A stretch of 64,000 nt of DNA from Sphingomonas sp. Y57 (GCF_001015195.1 NZ_LDES01000033.1:44085-108084), one strand, 5' to 3'. Shown: positions 1 through 9,063, counted from the first letter of the stretch. Numbers and translations are program-made. The notes: generated by a model from the letters alone, not told the origin.

Positions 1-1091
1 GGCCGGTCATCCACGTCCTCGATGCCAGCCGTGCGGTCGGTGTCGCATCCACCCTGTTGTCGGATACGCAGCGCGATGATTTCGTCACGAAGACCGCCGC
101 CGATTACGACGCGGTGCGCAAGGCGCGCGAGGGCAAGGGGCAGAACGAGCTGGCGACGATCGAGGAGGCGCGTGCCAACGCTTTCGTCGCCGATTTCGCG
201 CTCAAGCCCGGCGCTCCGAAGCAGCCCGGCATCCATGTCTTCACCGACTGGCCGCTCGACGATCTTCGCGAGATCATCGACTGGACACCGTTCTTCCGCG
301 CCTGGGAACTTGCCGGCAACTATCCGGCGATCCTCGACGACGCGGTGGTGGGGGAGAGCGCGCGCAGCCTGTTCGCCGATGCGCAGAAGATGCTCGACCA
401 GATCATCGCCGAGAAATGGCTGACCGCGAAGGGCGTCGCGGCGCTGTGGCCGGCCCATGCCGAGGGCGACGACGTCATCGTCGAGGCGGAGGGCGGCGAG
501 GTCCGCCTGCCTTTCCTTCGCCAGCAGATCAGGAAGCGCGAGGGGCGGGCGAACATGTGCCTGGCCGACTTCGTCGCGCCGGTGGACGACTGGCTGGGCG
601 GCTTCGCGGTCGGCATCCACGGCATCGAGCCGCACATCGCCCGGTTCAAGGCCGATCATGACGACTATCGCGACATCCTGCTCAAGGCGCTCGCCGACCG
701 TCTCGCCGAGGCCTTCGCCGAGCGGCTCCACCTCCACGTCCGCACTACCTTGTGGGGCTATGCCGAGGGCGAGCAACTCACCAACGAGGCGCTGATCAAG
801 GAGCAGTATCGCGGTATCCGGCCGGCGCCTGGCTATCCGGCGTGCCCCGACCATAGCCAGAAGCCGATCCTGTTCGACCTGTTGAAGGCTGGGGAGGTGA
901 CCGGCATCACGCTGACCGAAAGTTTCGCGATGCTGCCGACAGCGGCGGTGTCGGGATTTTATTTCGGGCATCCCGAGGCGAGCTATTTTGGTGTCGCGCG
1001 GATCGGCCGTGATCAGCTTGAGGACTATGCCGCGCGCCGCGGGATCGACCTCGCCACGGCGGAGCGCTGGCTGCGGCCGAACCTCGATTAG
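1..1091 (+). CDS. metH: Cobalamin-dependent methionine synthase, C-terminal part (5' truncated by window)
   Basis: The gene is open at the left edge; the first full codon is at position 3. The visible part, about 363 residues, reads from the end of the B12-binding module (PVIHVLDASRAVG) through the whole AdoMet-dependent reactivation domain. The activation-domain signature RPAPGYPACPDHSQK lies near residue 272, and the tail YFGVARIGRDQLEDYAARRG is typical of the family. MetH transfers the methyl group of methyltetrahydrofolate to homocysteine through methylcobalamin, and this domain reactivates oxidised cobalamin using AdoMet and flavodoxin or ferredoxin. The catalytic homocysteine and folate domains lie upstream of the window. 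No downstream gene appears co-transcribed: about 145 bp with a REP-like hairpin follow. Confidence 0.95.
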   Translation, partial: PVIHVLDASRAVGVASTLLSDTQRDDFVTKTAADYDAVRKAREGKGQNELATIEEARANAFVADFALKPGAPKQPGIHVFTDWPLDDLREIIDWTPFFRAWELAGNYPAILDDAVVGESARSLFADAQKMLDQIIAEKWLTAKGVAALWPAHAEGDDVIVEAEGGEVRLPFLRQQIRKREGRANMCLADFVAPVDDWLGGFAVGIHGIEPHIARFKADHDDYRDILLKALADRLAEAFAERLHLHVRTTLWGYAEGEQLTNEALIKEQYRGIRPAPGYPACPDHSQKPILFDLLKAGEVTGITLTESFAMLPTAAVSGFYFGHPEASYFGVARIGRDQLEDYAARRGIDLATAERWLRPNLD

Positions 1092-1110
1092 GAAAGCCCC
1101 GGATTGCCGT

Positions 1111-1133
1111 GATGCCGAACTTGCTTCAGCATC
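1111..1133. repeat. REP-like imperfect palindrome after metH
   Basis: GATGCCGAA and TTCAGCATC form an imperfect hairpin around a CTTGC loop. A related half-site (GGATGCTGAAACG) lies about 50 bp further on, near 1172-1184. It sits directly after metH and may act as a weak terminator or RNA-stabilising hairpin. Only the symmetry is seen; the role is inferred. Confidence 0.45.
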
Positions 1134-1236
1134 CGCCGCGCCATGAGCCTGGACGGTGTGGATGAGGGGGGGGATGCTGAAACGAGCCCGGCACGAAGAT
1201 AGGGATTTCGTCAGCATTCCGCGCTTATGTAGGCGG

Positions 1237-2241
1237 ATGCGTTTCGCTGTCCCGTTCCTGATGGCCCTGGCGTCTCCGCTCGCGGCCGCGCCGTTCACCG
1301 TCGAGGAAACAGGCGAGCGTTTCGCGACCCTCGCCGGGGCGGTGGCGGCGGTCGGAGATCGTACCGCGACGATCCGCATCGCCCCGGGCCGCTACGGCGA
1401 TTGTGTCGTCCAGACGGCGGGGCGGATCACCTACCGCGCCGAGCGACCCCTGACCGCGATCTTCGACGGCGGGATCTGCGAGGGCAAGGCGGTGCTGGTG
1501 CTGCGCGGGCGCGGCGCCGCGGTCGACGGGCTGGTGTTCCGCAACCTGCGCGTCCCCGACGGCAATGGCGCCGGCATCCGCATCGAGCGCGGGCCGCTGT
1601 CCGTTGCCAACAGCATCTTTCGCGATTCGGAGCAGGGCATCCTCGGCGGCGGCGACGATCCCGCCAGCGACATCGTCATAGACCGGTCGACCTTCATCGG
1701 CCTCGGCCGCTGCGACCGGGGCCTCTCCTGTGCGCATTCCGTCTATCTCAGCGCCTTCCGCTCGGTGACGGTTCGCCGCAGCCGGTTCGAGCAGGGGCGC
1801 GGCGGTCATTATGTGAAGAGCCGCTCGCCGCGCATCCTGGTCGCCGATTGCAGCTTCGACGACAGCCAGGGGCGCGCTACCAACTATATGATCGATCTGC
1901 CCGAGGGCGCGATCGGGCGGATCGAGCGCAACATCTTCGTTCAGGGCGCCGACAAGGACAACCATGCCGCGCTGATCGCAATCGCGGCCGAAAGCCGGCG
2001 CAATCCCTCGGCCGGGCTGGCAGTGGTGGGCAACCGCGCGCAGCAGGTTCCGGCCACTGCCTGGCCGACCAGCCTGGTCGCCGACTGGAGCGAATCGCCA
2101 AAGATCGTCGAGGGCAATCTGCTGGGCCGGCGGATCGATCCCTATCTGGCGGTCAAGCCGGAGACGCCGTCCTTCACCACGCGGGTGAAGCGTCGGCTGC
2201 GCGCCTATGCGGTCCGCTTCAAGGGGGGGCTGGGCGGCTGA
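1237..2241 (+). CDS. Secreted right-handed parallel beta-helix protein
   Basis: The 334-residue protein begins with a signal peptide (MRFAVPFLMALASPLAAA, cleavage likely after AAA). I chose the ATG at 1237 because longer in-frame starts add charged, unlike-coded sequence before this signal. The rest shows repeated short-strand blocks (GLVFRNLRV, ISIFRDSEQG-like, VIDRSTFIGL, VRRSRFEQG, VADCSFDDSQG, RIERNIFVQG) typical of pectate-lyase-fold or NosD-like parallel beta helices. Such proteins usually bind or cleave polysaccharides in the periplasm or outside the cell. No lyase catalytic residues could be assigned, so substrate and activity are unknown. It stands alone on the plus strand and converges with the phosphatase gene 3 bp downstream. 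Confidence 0.75.
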   Translation: MRFAVPFLMALASPLAAAPFTVEETGERFATLAGAVAAVGDRTATIRIAPGRYGDCVVQTAGRITYRAERPLTAIFDGGICEGKAVLVLRGRGAAVDGLVFRNLRVPDGNGAGIRIERGPLSVANSIFRDSEQGILGGGDDPASDIVIDRSTFIGLGRCDRGLSCAHSVYLSAFRSVTVRRSRFEQGRGGHYVKSRSPRILVADCSFDDSQGRATNYMIDLPEGAIGRIERNIFVQGADKDNHAALIAIAAESRRNPSAGLAVVGNRAQQVPATAWPTSLVADWSESPKIVEGNLLGRRIDPYLAVKPETPSFTTRVKRRLRAYAVRFKGGLGG

Positions 2242-2244
2242 CGG

Positions 2245-3897
2245 TCACTGAACGGGGCAGTTGCCGCCGAGGTCGAGGCAGCGGCCGTCGACCGGTACCG
2301 GCGGCTTGATCCCCGCCACCGCCGCCAGCGTCGGCGCGATGTCGGCGACCTGCGCCGGCTGGTCGCGCGACGCAGCGGGCGCACCGGGCCACCAGAACAG
2401 GATCGGCACCTGCCGGTCGTAATTCCACGGCGTGCCGTGGCCGGCGACGCTGTCGCCCGGCTTGGTCGGGATGCCGAAGCTGGTCCGCTCCGCGAAAACG
2501 GTCAGGATGTCGCCCGACCGCTCCGGATCGAAGCTCAGCCGCATCCGCTGCGGCAGGGTCAGCATCTCGGGCGGCGTGCCAGCGGGGACCGTCGCGGCCG
2601 CGATATCGGCCTGGGTGAAGGTCGAGACCACCTCGGGCTGCTGCTTGATCCAGGCGAGCGCGGCCATACGGATCCGCTCCGTCAGCGCGGCATCGTCGCC
2701 GGCCCGGATATAAAGCTGGTCGGCGTCCCCGACCAGGGGATCGTCACCTTCGCCGAGGCTCAGCTCGGCCCTCACCGCAGCGTTGAGCCGCTTGACGAAG
2801 CCGCGCCCGTCGAGCCGGCTCGCCTTGCCGTCATGCTCGTGCTGGCGCTCGGCGGCGTCGGTCGATCCATGGTCGGCGGTGAGCATTACGACGAACGGTA
2901 CCTTCTGAGCCTGGGCAGCCTTGATCAGGCGGCCGATCGCCGCATCCAGCGCGGCCTGCTGCGCACACATCTCGGCGCCGCCATTGCCGAAGCGATGGCC
3001 GACATAGTCCGTCGCGGACAGGCTGACGGCCAGCACGTCGGTCGCCGGGCCGCGGCCCAGCTTCTCGCGTGCGATCAGTTGCGTCGCGAAATCGACGGTC
3101 AGCGAGTCGAACAGCGGCGAAGCGCGCAGCGCGGCCTGGAAGGCGCGGCTGTCGAGATAGTCGTCGCCCTTCATCGCCTCGATCTCGGCCTCGGGCGGAA
3201 CCTCGCCCGAGATGTCGAGCTGCCCGAAGCGATGCGGCTTGCGCAGCGCGGCGCAGCGCTTCGGCAGGCTTGGCCACAGGGTCGGCCGCACCGTCCTCCA
3301 CCTGCCCAGCAGCGGCGTGTTGAACGCGGCGGCTGGTTCGGTAACCGCAGGCGTTGCCGGGCCGGCGAAGGAGGAGGTGCCGAAGCCTTCGCCGTCGTTC
3401 CACCAATAGACGCCGTCAGCGGTCTTTCCCGCCATGGCGACCGCGGCGCGGTCCTTGCCCGACACGGCGAAGCTGCGCGCGCCAGGCTCGGCGGCCTTGA
3501 TCCAGTCGCCCAGGGTCGTGACCCTGATGTTCTGCGGCCCGCGCGCCTTGGGATCGGATTGGCCTGGGACCGAAACGCAATAGACCGATTTGCCGGTCTT
3601 TCGATCGATCCAGCTATTGGCGACGATGCCGGTGCCGGTGGGGAACCGGCCGGTCAGGATCACGGCATGGCCCGGGCAGGTCTCGGTCGAGGCATGGCTG
3701 TGATAGGCGGCCGGATAGGCGATCCCGCGCGATAGCGTGGCGAGGCCGGCCCGATAGCTGGAGCGGTAGCGGTTGTAGACCTCGCTGGAGAACTGGTCGA
3801 CGGAGATGGCGAGGATCAGCTTCGGCTTCGGCGGCGGCGCGGCCTGGGCGGCGGCGGGAGCAGCGAGCAAGGCGGCGGCGAGGAAAAATGTCTTCAT
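2245..3897 (-). CDS. Periplasmic alkaline phosphatase / phosphodiesterase, PafA-NPP type
   Basis: The 550-residue protein has an Ala-rich signal peptide (MKTFFLAAALLAAPAAAQAA). Alkaline-phosphatase superfamily metal and nucleophile motifs follow: ISVDQF (Asp34), STETCPGHAVILTG with Thr73 before CPGH as the likely nucleophile, SATDYVGHRFG, LTADHGS and VAGHGTPW. A threonine rather than serine nucleophile matches PafA-like phosphomonoesterases and nucleotide pyrophosphatase/phosphodiesterases. The protein should release phosphate from organic phosphate esters in the periplasm. An ATG two codons earlier (3903) is an alternative start. It follows the amidohydrolase gene by about 55 bp on the same strand and may belong to one transcript with it and the dehydrogenase gene. 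Confidence 0.85.
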   Translation of the reverse strand: MKTFFLAAALLAAPAAAQAAPPPKPKLILAISVDQFSSEVYNRYRSSYRAGLATLSRGIAYPAAYHSHASTETCPGHAVILTGRFPTGTGIVANSWIDRKTGKSVYCVSVPGQSDPKARGPQNIRVTTLGDWIKAAEPGARSFAVSGKDRAAVAMAGKTADGVYWWNDGEGFGTSSFAGPATPAVTEPAAAFNTPLLGRWRTVRPTLWPSLPKRCAALRKPHRFGQLDISGEVPPEAEIEAMKGDDYLDSRAFQAALRASPLFDSLTVDFATQLIAREKLGRGPATDVLAVSLSATDYVGHRFGNGGAEMCAQQAALDAAIGRLIKAAQAQKVPFVVMLTADHGSTDAAERQHEHDGKASRLDGRGFVKRLNAAVRAELSLGEGDDPLVGDADQLYIRAGDDAALTERIRMAALAWIKQQPEVVSTFTQADIAAATVPAGTPPEMLTLPQRMRLSFDPERSGDILTVFAERTSFGIPTKPGDSVAGHGTPWNYDRQVPILFWWPGAPAASRDQPAQVADIAPTLAAVAGIKPPVPVDGRCLDLGGNCPVQ

Positions 3898-3952
3898 GGT
3901 CATCCGGTGATTCGATCGGGTGGGCGGACCATCGCGTTGCCCGCGCTCCATG

Positions 3953-5650
3953 TCAGTTTGATGATGCGGGCACGCCCCCATGCGACGCCGTCCAGGCGCG
4001 CCTGCCGCCGATCCAGGTCTCCAGCGGCCGCGCGGCGCGAAGGTCGGCTATCCCGGCGGTGAAGATGTCGCGGTCGAGGATCAGGAAATCGGCCATGTGG
4101 CCGGGCGCCAGCGATCCGATGCGATCCTCCGCGAAGCCGGCATAGGCGGCAGTTGCCGTGAAGGCACGGAACGCCTCGACGAGGCTGACGATCTGCTGCG
4201 GCTGCCAGCCGCCGGGGGGCTGGCCCGCCGCATCCTGCCGGCTGACCGCCGCCGCGAGCGCGGGGAAGGGGTTGGGGCTCTCGACCGGCGTGTCCGAGCC
4301 GAAGGCGAGCGGCACCTTATTGTCGAGCATCGCCTTCCACGCATAGGCGCCGCCGAGCCGCGCAGGCCCCAGCCGCGCCTCCGCCATCAGCCGGTCCGAC
4401 GTCTGGTGGACGGGCTGCATCGAGGCGACGATGCCGTTCCTGGCGAAGCGCGGCAGGTCGGCGGTATCGACGATCTGCGCATGTTCTATCCGCCAGCGGC
4501 GGTCGCCCTTGTAGGTGGCGGCAAGTTCCTCGACCGCGTCGAGCACCTGCGCGTTTGCGGCGTCGCCGATCGCGTGGACCGCGGTCTGGAAGCCGTCCAT
4601 CGCGGCGCGACTCATCAGGTTGCGGAGCTTGGTGTCGTCGAGGAAGCTGAGGCCGGTCTGGCCGGGAGCGTCGGCATAGGGTGTCTTGAGCCACGCCCCG
4701 CGCGAGCCGAGCGCGCCGTCGTCGTAGAGTTTGACGCCGATCATGCGCAACCGGCCGTCATAGAGCCACGGCGTTGGTCCGGTACCCGCGACGGAGAGCA
4801 GCGTCGGTATGCCCCCGGCATAGGAGATGATCCGTACCCGCAGCCGTCCGGCGTCGCCCGCGCGGCGCATCACCAGCCAGTCGTCACCCGACGTGCCCAT
4901 GTCGGCGATCGCTGTGATCCCGAAGCCGAGCAATATCTCCTGGGCCTTGGCGAGCGCGGCGTCGCGGTCGCGCGGCAGCAGCGGCGGTACCGCCTTGCGG
5001 ATCAGATCCTGCGCGGCGTCGACGAACACGCCGGTGGGCCTGCCCTTCGCATCGCGCTCGATCCGGCCGCCGGCCGGGTCCTTGGTCGCCGCGGTGATGC
5101 CGGCCGCCGCCATCGCCGCCGTGTTGGCGAGCAGCGCATGGCCGTCGACCCGGTCGAGCACCACCGGCCGTCCCGGCGTGACCGCGTCGATGTCCGCCGC
5201 GCTCGGGAAGCGGCCGAGCCCCCAGCGCTCCTGGTTCCAGCCGCGCCCGCGGATCCAGGGCGGGGTGGGACGGTCGGCGGCATAGGCCCGCAGCGCCGCC
5301 TGTGCCTCGGCGAGGCTGTTCGTCCCGGACAGGTCCAGCGTCAGCGCCGCTTCGCCGAGCCCCATGACGTGGCCATGGGCATCGATCAGGCCGGGAATGA
5401 CGGTGCGACCCTTGGCGTCGAGCCGGAAGTCGAGCTTCTCGGGCCGCTTGTCGTTGCGGTCGAGCAGCCTGACCACCTTGCCCTGGTCGTCGATCAGCAG
5501 GCCGTTGAAGCGGACGAGCTGGCCCTTGCCGTCGAAGGTGTAGCCGTTGGCGTTGTCGATCAGGCCATCGGCGAGGGCGGGCGAGGCGAGGAAGGCGAGC
5601 GCGAGGGCAAGACCCTTTCCTCTCCCCCGGAGGGAGAGGGGGCGGATCAT
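3953..5650 (-). CDS. Exported metal-dependent amidohydrolase, YtcJ-like
   Basis: The protein has 565 residues. MIRPLSLRGRGKG precedes a hydrophobic stretch (LALALAFLASPALA) that looks like a signal peptide. The amidohydrolase core shows VIPGLIDAHGHVMGLG (metal-binding HxH), AVHAIGD, WRIEHAQIVD and AFGSDTPVESPNP (catalytic Asp), the hallmark order of YtcJ-like / N-substituted formamide deformylase-like enzymes. The substrate cannot be deduced. The ATG overlaps the TGA of the upstream dehydrogenase (ATGA, 5647-5650), indicating translational coupling. The phosphatase gene follows downstream on the same strand. Confidence 0.87.
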   Translation of the reverse strand: MIRPLSLRGRGKGLALALAFLASPALADGLIDNANGYTFDGKGQLVRFNGLLIDDQGKVVRLLDRNDKRPEKLDFRLDAKGRTVIPGLIDAHGHVMGLGEAALTLDLSGTNSLAEAQAALRAYAADRPTPPWIRGRGWNQERWGLGRFPSAADIDAVTPGRPVVLDRVDGHALLANTAAMAAAGITAATKDPAGGRIERDAKGRPTGVFVDAAQDLIRKAVPPLLPRDRDAALAKAQEILLGFGITAIADMGTSGDDWLVMRRAGDAGRLRVRIISYAGGIPTLLSVAGTGPTPWLYDGRLRMIGVKLYDDGALGSRGAWLKTPYADAPGQTGLSFLDDTKLRNLMSRAAMDGFQTAVHAIGDAANAQVLDAVEELAATYKGDRRWRIEHAQIVDTADLPRFARNGIVASMQPVHQTSDRLMAEARLGPARLGGAYAWKAMLDNKVPLAFGSDTPVESPNPFPALAAAVSRQDAAGQPPGGWQPQQIVSLVEAFRAFTATAAYAGFAEDRIGSLAPGHMADFLILDRDIFTAGIADLRAARPLETWIGGRRAWTASHGGVPASSN

Positions 5651-6516
5651 CCCTTGGGCAGCCGCTTCACCACCGAGGAGATGTCCTCCCGGCCGCAGCC
5701 GAGTGCCTGGGCGTCGGCATAGAACTGGTCGGCGAGCGCCGCGAAGGGCAGCGAGGCGCCATTGGCACGGGCCTCCTCGATCGCGATGCCCAGGTCCTTG
5801 CGCATCCAGTCGACCGCGAAGCCGAAGTCGAAGCTGTCCTCCGCCATCGTCTTCCATCGGTTGACCAGATACCAGCTCGCCGCAGCACCGCCCGACACCG
5901 CCTCGAACACGCGGTCGAGGTCGAGATCGGCATTCTGGGCGAAGCGCAGCGCCTCGGCCGCGCTCTGCATCGCGCCGGCGATGCAGATCTGGTTGACCAT
6001 CTTGGTGGTCTGTCCCGCGCCGGGGCCGCCGATGTGGACGATCCGCGACGAATAGGCCTGCATCAGCGGAGTCGCCGCCTCCATCGCCTTGTCGGAGCCG
6101 CCGCACATGATCGACAGCGTCCCCGCCTCGGCGCCGGACTGGCCGCCCGAAACCGGTGCGTCGACCACCAGCAGGCCACGGTCGCGACCCTCGACCGCGA
6201 GCTGGCGGGCGATCTTGGCGGAGGCGGTGGTGTGGTCGATGTAGAGCGCGCCCTTCTTCATCGCGGCGAAGCAGCCGTCCTTGCGCAGCGTCACCGCCTC
6301 CAGGTCGCCGTCGGCGCCGACGCAGCTCAGCACCGCATCGGCCTCCTCGGCGGCGGCGGCGGGGGTCGGCGCCCAGCGGCCGCCGTGCTGCTCGACCCAG
6401 GCCTCCGCCTTCGCGCGAGTGCGGTTGTAGACGGTGACGTCGTGGCCGGCTTCGGCCAGATGTCGTGCGATGGGGGCGCCCATCGCGCCCAGCCCCAGGA
6501 AGGTCACCTTTGCCAT
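5647..6516 (-). CDS. NAD(P)-dependent beta-hydroxyacid dehydrogenase, 3-hydroxyisobutyrate dehydrogenase family
   Basis: The 289-residue protein has an N-terminal Rossmann motif (VTFLGLGAMGAPIARHL), the family substrate-loop motif DAPVSGGQSGAEAGTL, and the catalytic-lysine segment GAGQTTKMVNQ. These are diagnostic of the 3-hydroxyisobutyrate / tartronate-semialdehyde / 2-hydroxymethylglutarate reductase family, so it oxidises or reduces a small beta-hydroxyacid. It is the first gene of a likely three-gene minus-strand transcript, and its stop overlaps the next start by 4 nt. Coupling with an exported amidohydrolase is unusual and does not identify the substrate. Confidence 0.88.
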   Translation of the reverse strand: MAKVTFLGLGAMGAPIARHLAEAGHDVTVYNRTRAKAEAWVEQHGGRWAPTPAAAAEEADAVLSCVGADGDLEAVTLRKDGCFAAMKKGALYIDHTTASAKIARQLAVEGRDRGLLVVDAPVSGGQSGAEAGTLSIMCGGSDKAMEAATPLMQAYSSRIVHIGGPGAGQTTKMVNQICIAGAMQSAAEALRFAQNADLDLDRVFEAVSGGAAASWYLVNRWKTMAEDSFDFGFAVDWMRKDLGIAIEEARANGASLPFAALADQFYADAQALGCGREDISSVVKRLPKG

Positions 6517-6587
6517 GGCTTCCGCATAAGGTGGATTTTTCCGTGGCGCTAGGAGTCTGCTGACTAATCGGCTATGGCGCGCCCACT

Positions 6588-7835
6588 ATGGCAAGCGTGC
6601 AGATCCAGAACGACGCCGACGGCGTCCCCGTGACGATCGATGATGTCCGTGCGGCCCATGCGCGGATTTCCTCGTCGATCGTGCGTACCCCGGTCCTGAA
6701 GAGCCGCACGCTCAGCGCCATTACCGGCGCCAATGTCTGGCTGAAGTTCGAAAATCTCCAGTTCACCGCCGCGTACAAGGAGCGCGGCGCGCTCAACAAG
6801 CTGCTCCAGCTCACCGATGAGCAGAAGGAGCGGGGCGTGATCGCCGCGTCGGCCGGCAACCATGCGCAGGGTCTCGCCTATCATGGCGCGCGGCTCGGCA
6901 TACCGGTCACGATCGTCATGCCTAAGCCGACCCCGACCGTGAAGGTCCAGCAGACCGAGGGCCATGGCGCCCGGGTCGTCATGGCGGGCGAGCGTTTCGA
7001 CGATGCCTATGAAACCGCGCGCCAGCTCGAACGGCGCGAGGGACTGACCTTCGTCCACCCGTTCGACGATCCCGACGTGATCGCGGGCCAGGGCACGGTC
7101 GCGCTCGAAATGCTGGAGGATGCGCCCGAGATCGAGACGCTGGTCGTGCCGATCGGCGGCGGCGGCCTGATCTCCGGATCGGCGGTGGTCGCGCGCGCCG
7201 CGCCCAGCCCGAAGCGGGTGATCGGCGTCCAGGCCGAGCTCTATCCCTCCATGTACGCCAAGATGAAGGGGCTGATCCTGCCCTGCGACGGCGACACGCT
7301 TGCCGAGGGTATCGCCGTCAAGCAGCCGGGTACGGTCACCTCCGGCATCGTCCGCTCGCTGGTCGACGACATCGTGCTGGTCGCCGAGCGCGAGCTGGAG
7401 ACCGCGGTGTCGACCCTCCTCCAGATCGAGAAGACCGTCGTCGAGGGCGCCGGAGCCGCCGGTCTCGCCGCGCTGCTCGCCCACCCGAAGCTGGTCCGCG
7501 GGCGCAACGTCGGGATCATCCTGACCGGCGGCAACATCGACACCCGGCTGCTCGCCAACGTGCTGCTGCGTGACCTTGCCCGTTCGGGCCGGCTCGCCCG
7601 GCTCAGCATCCGGCTGCAGGACCGGCCGGGCGCGCTGTTCCACGTCGCCCGCGTGTTCGACGAGCAGCAGGTCAACATCGTCGAGGTCTATCACCAGCGC
7701 GTCTTCACGACGCTGCCGGCCAAGGGCCTGATCGCCGAGATCGAATGCGAGACCCGCGACGCCGCGCATCTCGAACGATTGCTCAAGGCGCTGAACCACG
7801 AAGGCTATGAGGTGAAGACCGTAGAAGCGGGATAA
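6588..7835 (+). CDS. ilvA: Threonine ammonia-lyase (threonine dehydratase) with ACT domain
   Basis: The 415-residue fold-type II PLP enzyme has the PLP-lysine in FTAAYKERGALNK (about residue 64), the loop ASAGNHAQG, and the phosphate-binding glycine loop VVPIGGGGLISG. A C-terminal ACT domain (RLSIRLQDRPGALFHVARVFDEQ) fits the biosynthetic or allosteric short form. It deaminates threonine to 2-oxobutanoate, the first step toward isoleucine. It could be named tdcB; the ACT domain favours an ilvA-type role. Its TAA stop sits in the loop of the terminator hairpin that follows. The divergent gene on the left begins 71 bp upstream, so the two share a short promoter region. Confidence 0.92.
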   Translation: MASVQIQNDADGVPVTIDDVRAAHARISSSIVRTPVLKSRTLSAITGANVWLKFENLQFTAAYKERGALNKLLQLTDEQKERGVIAASAGNHAQGLAYHGARLGIPVTIVMPKPTPTVKVQQTEGHGARVVMAGERFDDAYETARQLERREGLTFVHPFDDPDVIAGQGTVALEMLEDAPEIETLVVPIGGGGLISGSAVVARAAPSPKRVIGVQAELYPSMYAKMKGLILPCDGDTLAEGIAVKQPGTVTSGIVRSLVDDIVLVAERELETAVSTLLQIEKTVVEGAGAAGLAALLAHPKLVRGRNVGIILTGGNIDTRLLANVLLRDLARSGRLARLSIRLQDRPGALFHVARVFDEQQVNIVEVYHQRVFTTLPAKGLIAEIECETRDAAHLERLLKALNHEGYEVKTVEAG

Positions 7836-7857
7836 ATCCCGCTTCTACGGGTTTTTT
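7821..7857 (+). terminator. Intrinsic terminator overlapping the ilvA stop codon
   Basis: A perfect 12-bp stem (GTAGAAGCGGGA / TCCCGCTTCTAC) closes a TAAA loop and is followed by GGG and six T. The last four codons of ilvA form the left arm, and the stop codon TAA is the first three bases of the loop. Confidence 0.9.
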
Positions 7858-7858
7858 G

Positions 7859-8074
7859 TTGGGCCTCAGGCGCCGGGCGCGAGGCATCCGCCTCGCTTGG
7901 CTATCCTCGCATAAGCTCGGGCGCGCGTTCGCGCTTGCGGAGCCTGTCGGGCTCCGACGCAGAACTCGCGCGGTAGAACGGGGCGCGTCAGCGTCCCGCA
8001 AGGCCGAACGGCCGCCCGAGCTTATGCGAGGATAGCCAAGGCCGCGGATGCGGCCGCCGGCGCTTGAGGCCCAA
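7859..8074. repeat. Long palindromic repeat element, copy A
   Basis: This 216-bp element fills most of the 347-bp gap between ilvA and bpt. The outer arms (TTGGGCCTCAGGCGCCGG at 7859-7876 against 8057-8074) match at 17 of 18 positions. Inner arms of 28 bp (7896-7923 and 8013-8040, starting CTTGGCTATCC) are perfect inverted repeats. The central part holds small hairpins such as CGGAGCC/GGGCTCCG and GGCCGAACGGCC. A near-identical copy lies at 14939-15144. Neither strand shows a convincing gene in it. It starts 2 bp after the T-run of the ilvA terminator. Confidence 0.85.
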
Positions 8075-8182
8075 ACAATGCGCCCACAAAAGATTCAAGG
8101 TTAATGCTCTTTTCATGACGTTCATGCGTAGGCATAGTCATGGTCCGGTGGCTTCGGGCAATTTTATGGGGCAGGTTTTCGA

Positions 8183-8983
8183 ATGACGGCGCAGTTCCGA
8201 TTTCCGCGCTTCTTCGTGACGACTCCTGGCCCGTGTCCTTATCTGGCGGGACGCACTGAGCGGAAGGTGTTCACCGAATTGTCGGGTCCCAACGCTTCGG
8301 AGCTCAACGACGCGCTCGGCCGGATCGGTTTCCGCCGCAGCCAGGGCGTCGCCTACCGCCCCACTTGCGTCGATTGCCAGGCGTGCGTCTCGGTCCGCGT
8401 TGTTGCCGGCGAGTTTCGCCCCAATGCCAGCCAGCGCAAGCTGATGCGCCGTCACGCCGATCTCGAGATCAGCGTGTGCAAGCCCTGGACCACCGAGGAG
8501 CAGTTCGCGCTGCTGCGCCGCTATCTCAAGGCCCGGCATCCGGGCGGCGGCATGGCGCAGATGGATGAGCTCGATTTCGCCGACATGGTCGAGCAGACAC
8601 CGGTGAAGACCCATGTCGTCGAATATCGCGAGCCCACGGCCAACGGCCGGCCGGGCAAGCTGGTGGGCGCCTGCCTGACCGACACCCAGTCGGACGGCGT
8701 ATCGATGGTCTACAGCTTCTTCGAGACGGAGGACGGTTCGCGCCCCGGCCTCGGCACCTTCATCATCCTCGAGCATATCCGCCGTGCGGCTGAAAACGGA
8801 CTGCCCTACGTCTATCTCGGCTATTGGGTCGAGGGGTCTGCGCGGATGCAGTACAAGACCCGTTTCCAGCCGCTCGAACGATTGTCGGCCGGCGGCTGGC
8901 ACCGGTTCGAGGCGCCGCCGCTTCCGGCGGAGGGAGCGGGCGCCGGCTTCCCGGCGCCGTCGAAGCTCGGCCAGCTGACCTGA
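8183..8983 (+). CDS. bpt: Aspartate/glutamate leucyl- (or arginyl-) tRNA-protein transferase
   Basis: The 266-residue protein is full length for the bacterial ATE1/Bpt family. Conserved features are [49 protein letters not shown] with its clustered cysteines, and the acyltransferase C-domain ([32 protein letters not shown]-like, [22 protein letters not shown]). It transfers an amino acid from charged tRNA to proteins with N-terminal acidic residues, marking them for ClpAP/ClpS degradation. By family knowledge the bacterial Bpt branch prefers Leu-tRNA; sequence alone does not settle Leu versus Arg. It is monocistronic, between the palindromic repeat and a convergent gene. Confidence 0.92.
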   Translation: MTAQFRFPRFFVTTPGPCPYLAGRTERKVFTELSGPNASELNDALGRIGFRRSQGVAYRPTCVDCQACVSVRVVAGEFRPNASQRKLMRRHADLEISVCKPWTTEEQFALLRRYLKARHPGGGMAQMDELDFADMVEQTPVKTHVVEYREPTANGRPGKLVGACLTDTQSDGVSMVYSFFETEDGSRPGLGTFIILEHIRRAAENGLPYVYLGYWVEGSARMQYKTRFQPLERLSAGGWHRFEAPPLPAEGAGAGFPAPSKLGQLT

Positions 8984-9063
8984 TCGGCCGCAGGCCGCTA
9001 TCCTCTCCCGAAAGCGCGCCCCTTCGTCGAGGTCCTCGTCAGGCCTTCATCGGAACAGGGTTC

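Noticed and set aside
7859-8074. Palindromic element as the ilvA terminator
   Set aside because: A complete intrinsic terminator already precedes it, and the same element occurs in another context.
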